Of a DNA stretch of 64,000 bases, positions 1 through 12,527 are shown one piece after another. Every line of letters starts with the position of its first letter. Position 1 is the first letter of the stretch. The notes beneath the pieces were generated by a model. The model was not told the origin of the DNA and did no database searches. It saw only the letters and a list, made by a program, of their open reading frames with translations. Source of the DNA: Hanleya hanleyi (Eukaryota; Mollusca; Polyplacophora; Lepidopleurida; Hanleyidae). The translations under genes and the position numbers were made by a program. Location: positions 1 to 64,000 of the forward strand of contig JAVTVY010019530.1 of assembly GCA_036873755.1 (NCBI GenBank), in the 5' to 3' direction.

Positions 1-1600
1 ATGTGACCCTTGCCGCCACGCGCCGGTAGAATATAGTCCGGTCAAACCACTGAACCATTGTGAGCATGTCGGCGGTAAACAAAGGCTCCCCGTTGGCGAG
101 CTTGCCGGATCGCGCGCTAACAGCCGTCACCGCTTAAAACTGAATTGTTTTCAAAGAGTTCCCCTCTGGCGGTGTACGGCAAGAACACAATCTATTCTAC
201 AGTTTAAATTACTGGCTAAGTAATTAAAAAATATATAGAAGATTTGACTTCTTCAATAAGAATGCTGTAAATGTTTATCTATCATTTTTTGTTTGTGCTC
301 CAAGGAAACTCGGCTGTCTTGTGAACATTCGGTTGAGACTACGAATAATCTTCATTAACAAAAAGTTTCGCCAAAGATAGCTTAAAGTATGCCTAAATAT
401 ATTATCAGAATTCATAAAACGTTGGTGTGTGCAAATTGCAAAGGCCGCCTCCTCTTTCAGAACGGCCAGTAAAACGGTTGAACGTAACATTTCAAATGAA
501 TACAGCTTCGTATAAATTCAGACACACGGGCGAGTCGAGGTCATAATCGGGGCAACATGCAGTGCTCGGTCAGACTAGTTGTCTCTTTGGCTTGTCTTGT
601 TACAACCGCCTAACCAAAATATACACAGAAACTCAAAAGATCAATTAGCCTCTTACAGAGAATGACAAATACTCCAATTGTATATGCTCTTTATTCGTTA
701 CCGCCCGACTGTTAAAGGTTGCACACGAAATAATATATAACTTCCGATGAGGAAATAAGAATTAACAAGTATTTATGGCCCACACATCCATCGTTCCAGC
801 TAAATAACAAAAACAAAACAATAACAGAGATTTCTACCTAAACAATAAGTTAATGCCATTTGCTTTCTTTTCAAACGAGACGCAGACGCGCATTTTGTTG
901 GACGAATGCGGGATATCGCTTTACCCCGTCAGAGAGAGAATGCACTGTTATGTTCATATTCTCCACTTGTTTACGCCAAACTTAACGAGATGATTAATCT
1001 TTACAGTGTTGTTTTCTTGCTGACAATATAACATCCGTTATACTGTTCGACAGGAAGTATACATTAACAAATATGAAATGTAGGTCTAACGGTCAATGCG
1101 TATAGGCTCCCTGATGAGGGTTTCGCTGGTCAGAAATAAGAATTTTCGACCTAAAATAACCCGAAACTTGCACCCGCAGATACTAAACAATGAATACTAG
1201 AAAAACAAAATGGGCAAGTAGGAGTCTGGGTTTTCACCAGTGTTATTGCAGGTGTGGCCCCCTAGGACCAGTATTTATTATACTATAGCGGGAAAAAAAC
1301 AACAAAATAATAACAGATTAATCCCAGACGGATTGTCCTCATACTAATTCGTTTCATCTATCATTTGATCAAAACGAATACGCCGCAGACTTTAAACGTG
1401 TACATTCATGTATTTGTGCATGAATAACCTGCGATGACATGTACTCAAGTGAAATCGTATTGAACTGCCGTCGACTGTACTGTTTTCATAGTAATATGGA
1501 TTATAACTTAAAGTGAAAGATTTTCCCATCAGTCGGTCTTCTTCCTGCCAAATCATACTGTCGGTTCAGTAAAATATAACTTCTGCACAGTAATATGTTG
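1..1600. other. Intergenic DNA, no supported gene
   Basis: I see no convincing gene in this AT-rich stretch. On the minus strand, positions 1-112 stay open and read like possible coding sequence, but no start or clear splice acceptor is visible and the window edge cuts it. It could be a partial exon or chance. Confidence 0.4.
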
Positions 1601-1612
1601 CAAGATTTCAAA

Positions 1613-1705
1613 CACGTGTTCTCATTTTCCCGCGAAAAGCCACGTGGGGTCAAACTGGTCGCGCAGGGCTATATAAAAGCATGTTCAGACAGCATCCAAC
1701 ACTTG
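1613..1705 (+). promoter_or_regulatory. Putative TATA promoter with two E-boxes
   Basis: A strong TATA box (TATATAAAAG, 1670-1679) is preceded by two CACGTG E-boxes at 1613-1618 and 1641-1646. Transcription would start near 1700 on the plus strand. No long reading frame follows directly, so a short or non-coding first exon with a downstream intron, or a non-coding transcript, would be needed. This is a sequence-motif inference only. Confidence 0.4.
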
Positions 1706-2659
1706 TACCAAAGTTCGTCTGGATAGCTGGGTTGTGTGTAGACGCCAGATTTCATGAGGGTTGATCTATTTCACAGAGGAGTGAGTTCTGTTTTATTGGT
1801 GACAAATCCTCAGAAAGGGATTACCAGACTTCAATCAAATCAATCAACCGATTTCTAGTAAAAAGGTACGGGTATTACATAATTCGTTTCATCGGTTCTT
1901 GTCCCACTGATTAAATATTTATACACTGCATAATCCGGTAGTAAAATCCCGGGCATTTACTATTGAATGGTCAAAATTAACACAATTTGCAAGAATTTTT
2001 GAATATATAAAAACGAATGACTTGAACTTGCGCATCTGTATGAGAAGCGGCCGTAAGCTGAAACTTCCAATAAAAAAAATACCCATTCTTTAATACCAGA
2101 AACGCTATTCCGTGAGACGCGCAAGTCTGGGTCAACTTTGAAAGCAGGTGTCCGACGAGGCACAAATTACAATCCATTTTGCAAGCAGTGTTTATGATTA
2201 AAATAAATCTTAAATCTATTTCCTTTTACAAATTTTTAGATGGAATGCAAATACGCTTGATCGAGGTCCACGTGTTCGCCGGTAACACAAATTCATATAC
2301 CTGATGTTATTTAATAGGTATGAATTACAGGCAGACATTCTGTGCAAATAGTTAGCTTCGTGCCGATTAACGCCACGTGGACTCCCAACTGATTTTCTTG
2401 AGCTCTCTCGCGTGAACGATCGCTCGCTAACAAATACCTCACTAGCGGGCTCTTACTCCTGCAGCTCGCTTCCAGCCATTGTCTGACCGTGCTGATAGCG
2501 CGCGGCCTGTGTTCAATCATGTCGACGGACTACATTCAACAGAGTTAGAACAATGGCCAGCCGATAATCATGGGCATTGGCGCGCTATACCTTTGTGTTA
2601 GCGCGCTTCGTTTGCGCGCCGTTGGTGCGCCAACACTAACCTTTCAGCTGGTCTGAACT

Positions 2660-3275
2660 GTACCTGTTGAACACTGCTACCTGGCAAACACTGCTATCTG
2701 GTGAACAGTGCTACCTGGTGAACATTGCTACCTGGTGAACACTGCTACCTGTTGAACAGTGCTACCTGTTGAACAGTGCTACCTGTTGAACACTGCTACC
2801 TGACAAACACTGCTATCTGGTGAACAGTGCTACCTGGTGAACACTGCTACCTGGTGAACACTGCTACCTGTTGAAGTGCTACCTGTTGAACAGTGCTACC
2901 TGGTGAACACTGCTACCTAGCAAACACTGCTATCTGGTGAACACTGCTACCTGTTGAACAGTGCTACCTGGTGAACACTGCTATCTGGTGAACCATGCTA
3001 CACGGCGACCAGTGCTACATGATGAACAGTGCTACATGGTGAGCCATGCTACCCGGTGAACAGTGCTACCTGGCGAACAGTGCTACCTGGTGAACAGTGC
3101 AACCCGGCAAACAGTGCAACCCGGCGAATTATCTGGTGAACGGTGCTACCCGGTGAACAGTGCTACCCGGCGAACAGTTTTATCTTGTGAACAGCATCAC
3201 CCAGCGAACAGTGCTACCTGGTGAAAGTGCTACCCGGTGAACAGTGCTACCTGGTGAACAGTGCAACCCGGCAAA
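2660..3275. repeat. Minisatellite, ~16-17 bp unit
   Basis: About 35 head-to-tail copies of a 16-17 bp unit built on TGCTACCTGGTGAACAG and its variants (TGTTGAACACTGCTACC). Copies on the right side, past about 3,000, are more diverged. It lies between the CAP-Gly exon and the putative promoter at 1.67 kb. There is no coding evidence. Confidence 0.9.
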
Positions 3276-3574
3276 CCCACCCTACAAAAGATCCCTCTTA
3301 TCAGGGTCACATAGACATGGTGAACTCCCCATATTCTTATTAAAAAATATACTCTCGTCCTACTCATCAACACAACTCTGTATACTGACTAAGGCACAAA
3401 GCTTTTCATCCACCATTGTTGCAGGGTTGAAGTTAGCTACTAGTAGAGAAAACACTATCCAATAAAACCAAATTATCTAGAAAATATTTTAACCCACAGT
3501 GTATATTGAAAAAAAAAAATGAAAACCATTCCATTTCACCTTTAAAGTAATTTGAAAAATAACTGACAACTCAC

Positions 3575-3762
3575 CGTCTTTCTCCAGTTCCACACCGAGG
3601 TATATGTCACCGCGACCTGGCAAGTGGCCCAAATATTTGACACGACCTCGGCTTATTTTACCTCCCTGTCTAGAGAACTTCACAATGTCATCTATCTGAA
3701 TATCATTGGGAGTACTAGGGACAAATGGTTGAAGTCCTCGTATACCACTGGACGAAAGATTA
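3575..3762 (-). CDS. CAP-Gly gene, exon with CAP-Gly domain (first part)
   Basis: This is the most 3' exon recognised for the minus-strand gene. It encodes the first half of a CAP-Gly domain: an IDDIVKFSRQGGKISRG segment, then RVKYLGHLPGRGDIYLGVEL with the typical YLG...GVELE pattern. CAP-Gly domains bind tubulin and EB-type C-termini, so the protein probably acts on microtubules. The acceptor AG lies just above 3762 and the donor GTGAGT just below 3575. It enters in phase after two bases from the previous exon and leaves one extra base. The rest of the domain (the usual GKNDG and following strands) must lie in a further exon that I could not find below 3,575. Confidence 0.75.
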
Positions 3763-4257
3763 CTGCAAAATAACAAACAATTACCGGTAAATATGCTGAA
3801 ATTTTTTTTGCAAGGACCAAGTTAAAGTAGGTGATTTAATTCGAATAATTATTACTAAATGCCATACTTAAGAAAAGATTATGTGGACATAAATATATTT
3901 CAAAACTAAAATCTGAAATACGCTTGAATGATAGAAGTTATAATCATGTTGTTTTGATGAAAATTTATACTTATTGTACAAACTGTGCATTATAGGACCC
4001 TCAAATTCCTCTTTAGATGGTATTATATGTTTTTTTTCCACATATCATGTTCATTGTTTCAAAGATCCACTCATTCTCCAAATCTGGGTTAACACGCTAT
4101 TTAGTCAATGGGCAAATTTAGGACAAACTCATTAAATAGGATCCTCCCTGTATTTTCATGTTGGAAATTGTACATTCAGTTATTTAAAGCATTGACAGGC
4201 ATTTTTTTTATAGATATTTCATACATATCAAAACTCGAAAGAAAGTGCATAAATTAC

Positions 4258-4447
4258 CCAGTAGATCTATTGATTGTGTGTTTATTGTGTTGAGTAGCTA
4301 TGGGAGGTGGGCTGACACTCCGGAGCCCCACCGACGATGCAGGATGAGGCTGAGGGCTCTGCTTGGCTGAGGTTCTACTGGAGGTGGTTCTCCTACTCTC
4401 AGACCTTCTCTGGGATGAAGGAGGGCTAGGCGTACGCTGATGCTGAG
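4258..4447 (-). CDS. CAP-Gly gene, Ser/Pro/Arg-rich linker exon
   Basis: This exon encodes a low-complexity Ser/Arg/Pro linker of the kind that flanks CAP-Gly domains and adds basic microtubule affinity. The acceptor (CATTAG) is above 4447 and the donor GTAATT below 4258. It enters with two bases of a split codon and leaves two bases, matching both neighbours exactly. Confidence 0.7.
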
Positions 4448-5122
4448 CTAATGAAAAAAACAAACAAAGTGATTGATTGTATTTACTCATGTATAAACTT
4501 CCATCAGCAGAAATGTTCTGAAAGTAAATGCCCCACAAAATTCAGGAGGTGTAGAACTTTTTATAATACGAAACTTCAACTCACAGTAAGAATTTCACAT
4601 TCAAGTTACCAATTTTTAGTGCATCTTTTAAATATTAAATTCCTTGATCAATTAGTGATACACACAGGTGTCAGGTTTAGCAGGTTGACTATTGATTAAT
4701 AAATTGAACCTATTAGGAGTGATTCTGAATGCCCTCAAAGACATTTAACAAGGATTCTGATCGGATGATATGTTTGTAGGCCAAATGGATGAGCACCAGT
4801 CAAACATATATATATATATGTAACTAATCGTGAGTAAACACATATGCACATAAAATGAGCCGTAATCGAATTGAATTTAATAAACGATGCTTTGAAAAAC
4901 TGCTGAAAGCAGTGTAACTAGCTAGCGAAAAATTATCAGTTTGAGTTTGTCATGACTTTCTATATATTTATCATACACAAAGGCAGTTTTACTGTAATCA
5001 GTTAGTCTGAATATATATATATACACTTAGGTCAATTACGGTTTATTACTGATGGATATCTGTGTGTAGTCCTTCTTGCAAAATGGTTCAGATGATAGTT
5101 GAGAAAATGTTTGTCACCTTAC

Positions 5123-5377
5123 CCATTCTCCTATGATCCAGAGACTGAGAACGACGCTTCAAAGTATTCTTGATGCCATCATCAAAGTCACTGATTGAGA
5201 GAGAACCGCCTGATCCAGTTGAATCGATGGATGATCGTCTAGGACGTCCTCTGTTGCCAGGAGTCGGCAACGAGAAGAGGTTTGTTGGTTCGGCCAGGAG
5301 GATGTCTGTCTCAGCATCACTCAGCTGATCTAGGTCATATGTGTTATTTGTGGGTTTCCTCGGTACGTTGAGGGTTT
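5123..5377 (-). CDS. CAP-Gly gene, Ser-rich exon
   Basis: This 255-nt exon encodes an acidic part (DLDQLSDAETDILLAEP) followed by a Ser-rich part with RRSSID and KRRSQSLD sites that look like kinase targets. The acceptor TTTGCAG is above 5377 and the donor GTAAGG below 5123. Its phase agrees with the exons on both sides. No domain is recognised. Confidence 0.7.
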
Positions 5378-5875
5378 CTGCAAATTCAAACAATTCATTA
5401 GTGAAACTGAATGATCAATTTTGGTCAGCTCAGGAATGAAGTTAATTTGGTGAGAACTTAAGACTTAAGTGAAATGTCATAAAGTTGTTACAAGGGCCAA
5501 ACTTACACCATATTCCAAATTAAGAACATTCTAGAGAATTAAAACAGCCATTCTATTAACAGAGTGGAGTTCTATACATTTAAACAAAAATTGATGATTT
5601 GGCATCAGACAGACAGGCAGACAGACAGACAGACACTTAGTAAATGATCTAGTAATTTTCTCACCCTCGAGTATCTGGGTTAGTGATGAGCTTATCAAAT
5701 ACAATAATAGGACTTTATCAATATAGTTGTTCCTTCATTTTAAGCCTGATCAACTTCCGAACCAAATCTGAAGGCAAAAATTATTAGAGCAAATCTGTAT
5801 CCTGTTTAATTTACTGCAGGTTATGTTCAGTAATTCAAATAATAGCGGACTAAATTTAATAAAGAGCTTACATAC

Positions 5876-6022
5876 CTCTGTCTCTGTCCATGACATTGTC
5901 AATCAAGGTGTGACTTCTATGGTGGGATGACTGGTGTGTTGACTTATATGGACCAACATCCATGAGGGCTGTTGTAGAATCACTGCACTCTGACACAGCA
6001 GGACTCAACTGGTCATCTTCAT
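5876..6022 (-). CDS. CAP-Gly gene, His/Ser-rich exon
   Basis: This 147-nt exon encodes an acidic start (DEDDQLSPAVSECSDS) and a His/Ser-rich stretch. The acceptor CCCACAG and donor GTATGTAAG are good consensus matches. Phase (one base in, one base out) fits the neighbours. There is no recognised domain. Confidence 0.65.
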
Positions 6023-7456
6023 CTGTGGGTGAACAGTTCAGATAATTCATTTCTAGTTATTAGTATGTAACAAGTCTCCTAGTAATATATCATTTTTTAA
6101 CATGTAAAGCAATGACAAATAATAATGTGTGTATGTCTGAGATAATAAGATTCATCAATTGTGGGTAGAGATTTCTTTTAGGAGTTGGAGGGGTCTGTGT
6201 GTGTGTGGGGGGAGGTGATGGGGGTGGACTTTTTGGCAAATATTTAATATCGAGCTCTTTCCAAAGGAAGAATTGAAATTTAGAATACTATGTTAGCCAC
6301 GTGTTGCCATGGCTACTCTAAAATTTTCCAATTCTTTTCGGAAAGTAACCTGAAATACACTAGTTTTTCATGGATGGCCTAATGTCTCTAATATTTGTAG
6401 TCGGTTCATACTTTTCCTCTCCTTATTATGCCGACAGTATGGGGAATATATTTAATCAGTGATAACTGCACTAGTTTTGACTTGAAGTTGACAAATTGTC
6501 ATCAATATAAGCATATAGTCCTCTATGGAACAACTTGATTTATATTTATCATATTTACACCAGTTACCAATAGCGATATATGTGCCCCATCCTGTAGGCA
6601 TAGGCAGTAGAGGAAAGGTATGAACCACAGATTTAAGCCAGGAATCACACATCAACATACCCATCGGCTCGCCTGGGTAAACCTTTGTCTAAGAATGAAA
6701 TCGGGAAATGGGGACTGAGTTGTTCTAACAGATGTTGGCAAGAGAAAATGCTCTTCAGTCACATTTAATAGAATTTGAAGGTGGTCTAATAGTGACTGAA
6801 TTATTAGACATAACGATAATAATATTCCAAGCAATTGCATCAAGTATTGTTAATTCAAATTTTTTGAAGAAGAAGCATCCACTGGAGCTAGGGTAGTGTC
6901 ACAAATTAAGTTATGACAGAGTTTACTATGGGATGTCAGGTAAATGTCAATATGATGCTGTATCAATAAATCTTCAGAGAATGCAATATTAGCAATGTAT
7001 TTTCAATTTAATAAATATTAATATAAGCAAGCAAGGCTAGAAGTTGCAGCTGAGGTGACAATCCAACACTCAAGTCCAAAATACGAAGAAAAAATGAAAA
7101 TGCAAAAACTCAGAGCAGCAGGTTGGAAACCAAATCAGGTTGGATGGATACAAAGAGATGCAGAAAGTTCCAATGGTATGTGTTGAACAGATTTCATTTA
7201 ATGCTGAGAAAGAGTCCTTAAAATTTTAGAAACTCAATGTAACAACATGAAAATCTAATTATGTCATGCATGGGGATATGAAAAGATTACACTGCTGTAT
7301 GTTTGAAGATATTTGTGCTAAGAAACAAAGTTAGGACAGGCAGATAGACAGGTGCAAACTGCTGCATGAATTTGCATGGGGCATAAAACTAAAATGGTAT
7401 TGCATGCATTATTTTACAATGCACACCTGTCATTCTGGACCACCTGTGCGCCCTAC

Positions 7457-7558
7457 CATGAATGAGCACTCGATGAGCAGGGGAGGTAACTGGAGTTGTC
7501 TTTCTTCTTTCTGCCATAGTATAAGGTGACCTGCTCAGATCTTTTTCTAGCCTCGTGT
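7457..7558 (-). CDS. CAP-Gly gene, short 102-nt exon
   Basis: Found from splice signals rather than from a long open frame. The acceptor TTTTACAG is above 7558 and the donor GTAGGG below 7457. It encodes 34 residues including RLEKDLSRSPYTMAERRKT. The phase is the only one that joins the exons at 7993-8457 and 5876-6022 in frame, which supports it despite its size. Confidence 0.6.
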
Positions 7559-7992
7559 CTGTAAAAACAGTGATTATTATGATCGAATGTTAACCTTGTG
7601 ATGTCAATTATGTGAAAACATTTAATTTGCCTATTTTACCTAAAACAACCTTTCAAAATATCTATAGTTTGAATTATTTCAACAGCCAGGTAGCCCACAT
7701 ATGGTAATTTCTCTAGTAAATCTATCACCCTATTATAATTCAATCACCCCAATTCTATGGACAAACTTTGATCAGTTCTTCTAATTATTTTGATTACCCT
7801 CTAAAATTATTAAACTAACTACCAAGAAATAATGGATTATTTGCTTGGTTTCTGACCATTTTGTCAAATTCCTGTCCAAATAAATTTGATCACCTCGATT
7901 TTATTGGCGGAACATTTCACTTCAAGTGACTGAATTACTGGAGGAATTATTATCGTACACAGAAAATAAGATTTGAATGTCTTGGAACTGAC

Positions 7993-8457
7993 CTTGACCT
8001 CTTGGAGGTGATGGAACATGACTGAGATTGCGCAACTCTGAATACGTCGTCTTTGGAGGCAGAGAAGAGGTCATGTGATCGACGGTTGTGGACAGCTCTG
8101 ACTCGGAATAGTGATCACCATTTGTGTAACTCGATGAGGATTTATCAGTGATTCGACTTCTATCTGAATTTCGCCTCAGATATTCCTGATCATAGGCAAG
8201 TCTGTCAGCAAAATGCCTTCTAGGTGCATTATATTTGTCAGACAGAGGTAAGCTTTTTGCAAAGTCAGTTGTTTGATCATGAGAAGTTTCTAATAAACGG
8301 TCTTTCTCACGCACATCGTATCTCATTGTGGATTGGCTTAGCCTGGTCCTGTCCAGAACAATCTCGTCTAAACCAGTTCTTTCCAGTCCTGAACCCTCTG
8401 ATCGGACTCTTGAAGCACTGTTACTGAAACCATGTGATGATGGCTGCACTAAGTCAC
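7993..8457 (-). CDS. CAP-Gly gene, charged Ser/Asp/Arg-rich exon
   Basis: This 465-nt exon encodes a charged, largely disordered segment rich in Arg, Asp and Ser, ending in a Pro/Gly patch (VPSPPRGQGQ). The acceptor TTTTGTAG is above 8457 and the donor GTCAGT below 7993. Phase agrees with both neighbours. It links the coiled-coil exons to the Ser-rich C-terminal exons. Confidence 0.7.
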
Positions 8458-9132
8458 CTACAAAATATCATGAAAAAATTATGACTGAAAGGCAAGAGAA
8501 CCTTGTCATACCAACAAGTACTATTTTTTGAATATGTTTCTACACAAATGTTTATATTTATTTAAATCAATAATAATGCAACAACAGGAAAAGCAGAAAA
8601 AAATGGTCATGTTCCAGCACAATTAAATGCATGATCGGAATATTAAATTGAGACTCCATTACAGCCGGGAAGTTAATAGATACTGACACACGATTGGTAA
8701 GTTCGTGCAAAGTAAATAATCTATTGAACCCCAGGAAACCAGTTGAATTTCCCAAACACTGAGTGAAATTTTGTAAAATCAGGTTTGGGGACATCGTGCA
8801 GAGATGGATTGACCACCAGATGTTTTGATCATATCCCACCATATTTTAATCAGCGATAACAAGGTAAAGAGCTGTTATTTCAGTTAATGGACCTTCTAAT
8901 TCAGTACGTCTTTGATTGGTTTAATGTTCTTTCAATTTCCTCCACGAGCCAATGAAAACACTGGATTTTCTTTTGAAAATTCGAATTGACCAATCAAATG
9001 CTTTAAATGAAATTGGAAGATATTATGCACTGGAGTTTCTTTGAAACATCCATTGTTATTGAGGGTGGGACAAACATTCTCAGGATGACTGAAACAATAT
9101 TCTGTTACAAATTAATGAACTCATTTATTTAC

Positions 9133-9364
9133 CATTCCGTAATGATGATGAGAGCTCTCGATGATCGTGAATCTTTTCTGTTGCATCCACCAATCTGCCA
9201 CTGCTGTCTCTCAGTCTGATATTCTCTTCGTTTAATCTGTAATTCCGGTCGCGCATGGCACTGAGATCATCGTGGAGCTGTTGTAGTTCTACTTTGGAAT
9301 GATAATCCTCTCTACCATGCTGAGGGGTGGCCAGCGACCTTGACGACCCAGTCAGTCGAGACAC
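9133..9364 (-). CDS. CAP-Gly gene, coiled-coil exon
   Basis: Encodes a heptad-like region (VELQQLHDDLSAMRDRNYRL and the following NEENIRLRD) typical of a coiled coil. The acceptor ATTGCAG is above 9364 and the donor GTAAAT below 9133. It starts in phase 0 and leaves one base, as the next exon requires. It probably supports dimerisation together with the next three exons upstream. Confidence 0.75.
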
Positions 9365-9608
9365 CTGCAATGGTAAACAAAACATCTGTTACTATGGGAA
9401 CAATAATATCACCATGGCAACATCTAACTGCGTTAATTTAACAAATTCAGGATCACAATATATATATGAAACTGCAACATACAAATACAGCTGAAAGTTT
9501 AGGCAAAACTCCAATGCACAATTTCGTTGATGATGTTTTACAACATGTGTTATATGGTGCTTCACTGCTACAATACATCAACAAATTTCTTTTTTCTACA
9601 TTTCCTAC

Positions 9609-9784
9609 CTGCTGACGTAAAGCTTTGTTTTCCGACTCCAGATCTTCAATACTAAGGCTACTGGCCATTTTCAAACTAGCATTCTCTGCTGTCAGCTCTT
9701 CCATTCTCTTCTCTGCCTCGGACAGTTTAACTACGGCACACTCATTAGCTTCTTGTAAATCCTGAATCTGGCTTTCCAAGTCCC
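9609..9784 (-). CDS. CAP-Gly gene, coiled-coil exon
   Basis: Encodes a strongly predicted coiled coil (DLESQIQDLQEANECAVVKL, then EAEKRMEELTAENASLK). The acceptor TTCCCAG is above 9784 and the donor GTAGGA below 9609. Phase is correct on both sides. Confidence 0.75.
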
Positions 9785-10471
9785 CTGGGAAAAATATCAT
9801 AAACAGGATCATTAATGCAAAATCTCCTCCAGGAGAAAGAATTACTCACTATCAATTGCATCAATGTTGTAAAGAAACTTTACAAAAGAATGAAATATCC
9901 AAGCGTTGATTAATCAAGCTTGTGTTTTTTTAGGGAAAGTTGTCAAACCGTGTTCAGAAAGCCAGCGTTAATGTCAAATTTGATTCAACTACATCACTGT
10001 AACAACTGTCAGTCCAGGAAATGTGGAGTTCACAAGTTTGTTTATTGTTTTTTATCAAACCATTTGAATACAATTAAATTAAGGTCTCTCATGGACTCAT
10101 TCCAATCCCACCACATTTAGTGAGAAGTTTCTCATGGAGCCATTCCAATCTCAACACAATTAATGAAGGTGTCTCACGGAATTGTTTCAATCCCACCACA
10201 TTAAATGGAGGTTTCATTAAATCACACAAAATGTTTTTATAAACGCGTTTCTTCAATAATATGATGGTTCATTTCAATGAGAAATACATGTACAAGTAAA
10301 CTTTTCATGCAGTTTGATGTAATGAGACTGGGTTGTATTAATTAGGTCTATATTACAATATAAACCTTAACAGTTTAAACTGAAACAAATTTTATAATGC
10401 GAGCATATAATTTCAGATAAATATCACAACTTTGTCAGTCTCTGTTTTATCAGTACTCTGAATGAACTTAC

Positions 10472-10655
10472 TGATTTTCCTCTGTAGAGTTTTGGGGTTG
10501 TTAGGATCATAACTGCTGATAGATGAAGGCGACGTAGATGATGTGGAGGATGAAGGTCGTTCACGACTTAAATGATCAAGCTGGTCACGAAGTTTGACCA
10601 CTTCCACAGCTAATATCTCCTTCTCATTCATTAGTTGGTTGTAATTCCTCTCCGC
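10472..10655 (-). CDS. CAP-Gly gene, coiled-coil plus Ser-rich exon
   Basis: The first half is coiled coil (EILAVEVVKLRDQLDHLSRE). The second half is a poly-Ser/Thr stretch followed by a basic NPKTLQRK segment. The acceptor TTCTTACAG and donor GTAAGT are consensus. It starts in phase 0 and leaves one base. Confidence 0.75.
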
Positions 10656-10713
10656 CTGTAAGAAAATACATATATCATTCTTTGTTGAAAAAAAAAGTCA
10701 TCAGTGTCAAGAC

Positions 10714-11121
10714 CAATCTGATTAAAACTCAGACATAATAACCGCTCCTCTATCGGACATGTCGGTAATTAAGATCTGGGACAGTCTGTATGTTAAATCT
10801 TTCGTGCATGTCAGACTGGCGACCAATCACAGTCCAACTTCAACGGGCAAATAGGTTATTATAGGTTATCCGATTATTTCTGTAGTGAACGAAGTGCAGA
10901 AAAATCCAACCTATGCGACTGACGAAGTTCTTGCTCTCCATGAACAATCACTGAAGATTATTATTTGCTCGGATAGGCACCTATTCGCCCGTTGAATTTG
11001 GACTGTGATTGGTCGCCAGTCTGACATGCACGACAGATTTAAGATACAGACTGTCCCAGATCTTAATGAGCGACATGTCCGATAGAGAAGCGGTTATTAA
11101 GTCTGATTTTTAATCAGATTG
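10714..11121. mobile_element. Mutator-like fold-back MITE with 9-bp TSD
   Basis: This 408-bp element consists of two arms of about 150-180 bp that are reverse complements of each other around a short centre, starting CAATCTGATTAAAA on the left and ending with its complement. The 9-bp TGTCAAGAC is present on both sides (10705-10713 and 11122-11130). Long TIRs with a 9-bp duplication are typical of Mutator/MULE elements. It has no coding capacity and sits in an intron of the CAP-Gly gene. Confidence 0.8.
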
Positions 11122-11721
11122 TGTCAAGACTAAAACATGTGCAAGTGAATCTGACCATTCCCTTTTAGTAATGAACATATGATCTGGAAGTGAGGTAATG
11201 AAATATGATTATTTTATCCAGTAAAATATGATCTTTCTTTTCCTGCCAGCCTGGGTCATCCTATACATTTCCAATGAGGATTAAAGTACAGCTTTAACTT
11301 GATGTATTTGTAACAATTTATCAGCAACTGCTGAAACTTTGTTACAAAATGCAACTTTTGTAACATTTTGTAACAACTGCAACTTTTAAAATTTTGTAAC
11401 AAACAGCAACTCTCATATAAACACTTTGTAACAAGTGGCAACATTTACAATACTTTTGTATCAACTTCCCTGCAACAATGAACAAATGATTTCCAATGTT
11501 AAAATATGAAATTAACCAACCAAGTAGCATAAAGAAGAGGCACTTAGGTTCACTCCATGCCTTGTTTAGGACTAGCACTTAGAATACTGGAGGCTGCAGA
11601 AATGCAATGTTGTCTTTAAATGGATGTGTCTGAAACATTGCCAAGAATTTAGTTCAGGTAACTGTCTGCCAATGAGTGGTGAATATCTTGTTTGTCTATT
11701 TAATGACACTTTCATACATAC

Positions 11722-11916
11722 CTCTGTACTGTTTCCCATATGTTGGACGGGAGGTGACCTCCTCACATGTTCTATTTCATCCTGTAGTGATCCATTTCTG
11801 GCTTTCAAATCCTCAAGTTCACCAACCAATCGTTGATTTTCAATCTCTTTTTCTCGAGAATACTTCCTCATCTGACCAACTGTGTCTTCCAAGTCTCGGA
11901 TACGACTAGAGAAATC
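11722..11916 (-). CDS. CAP-Gly gene, coiled-coil exon
   Basis: Encodes 65 residues of coiled coil (SRIRDLEDTVGQMRKYSREK and ENQRLVGELEDLKARNGSL). The acceptor CAACCAG is above 11916 and the donor GTATGT below 11722. Both ends are in phase 0, joining the large exon at 15.8-17.7 kb to the exon at 10.5 kb. Confidence 0.75.
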
Positions 11917-12074
11917 CTGGTTGAAAATTAAACAAATACAGAACCCATACATTATAAGAGCTGAAGAATTCATTTTCTTGAACATGTTGAACAGGCTGTA
12001 TCAGAGAAATTTATACCAAATTTTACACAAACTGATAAGTTCAACATTGAAGGAAATGCTAATTATATTCACAA

Positions 12075-12218
12075 GCAGATTCAACTGCCGGCCATTACAA
12101 CAAAATGCAAACCTTGCTTATAGGCTACTGGAGAAAGTGGACCATGCAGATTCAACTGCCGCCCATTACAACAAAATGCAAACCTTGCTTATAGGCTACT
12201 GGAGAAAGTGGACCATGC
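12075..12218. repeat. 71-bp tandem duplication
   Basis: Two nearly identical head-to-tail copies of a 71-bp unit beginning GCAGATTCAACTGCCG (12075 and 12146). It is intronic and recent, judging by near identity. Confidence 0.85.
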
Positions 12219-12527
12219 TCATGAGGGTAACCAGTCTTGCACCACAGGTTTGACAGCCATGCTTATGTCAAATTCTCCAATAACTCAATACCTCATATTA
12301 AAATTTAATAACTCAATAGCTCTTTTTAAAATTTCATAACTCTCAATTTACTCATTCTAATAAATTTGATCGCCCTCTAAAACGAATAAAATGAACAAAA
12401 GAATAATGGATTATCTGCAGGATTTTAAATCATTTTGATGCCTTCCTTTTCAATAACTTTGATCACCCCCAGATTTTGTGGTGGGAGTCACTTATTAATG
12501 AATCAATTATTAGAGGATTTACTGTAA

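Noticed and set aside
1092..1130. Hammerhead ribozyme-like CTGATGAG ... GAAA
   Set aside because: No consistent stem II or stems I/III could be drawn.
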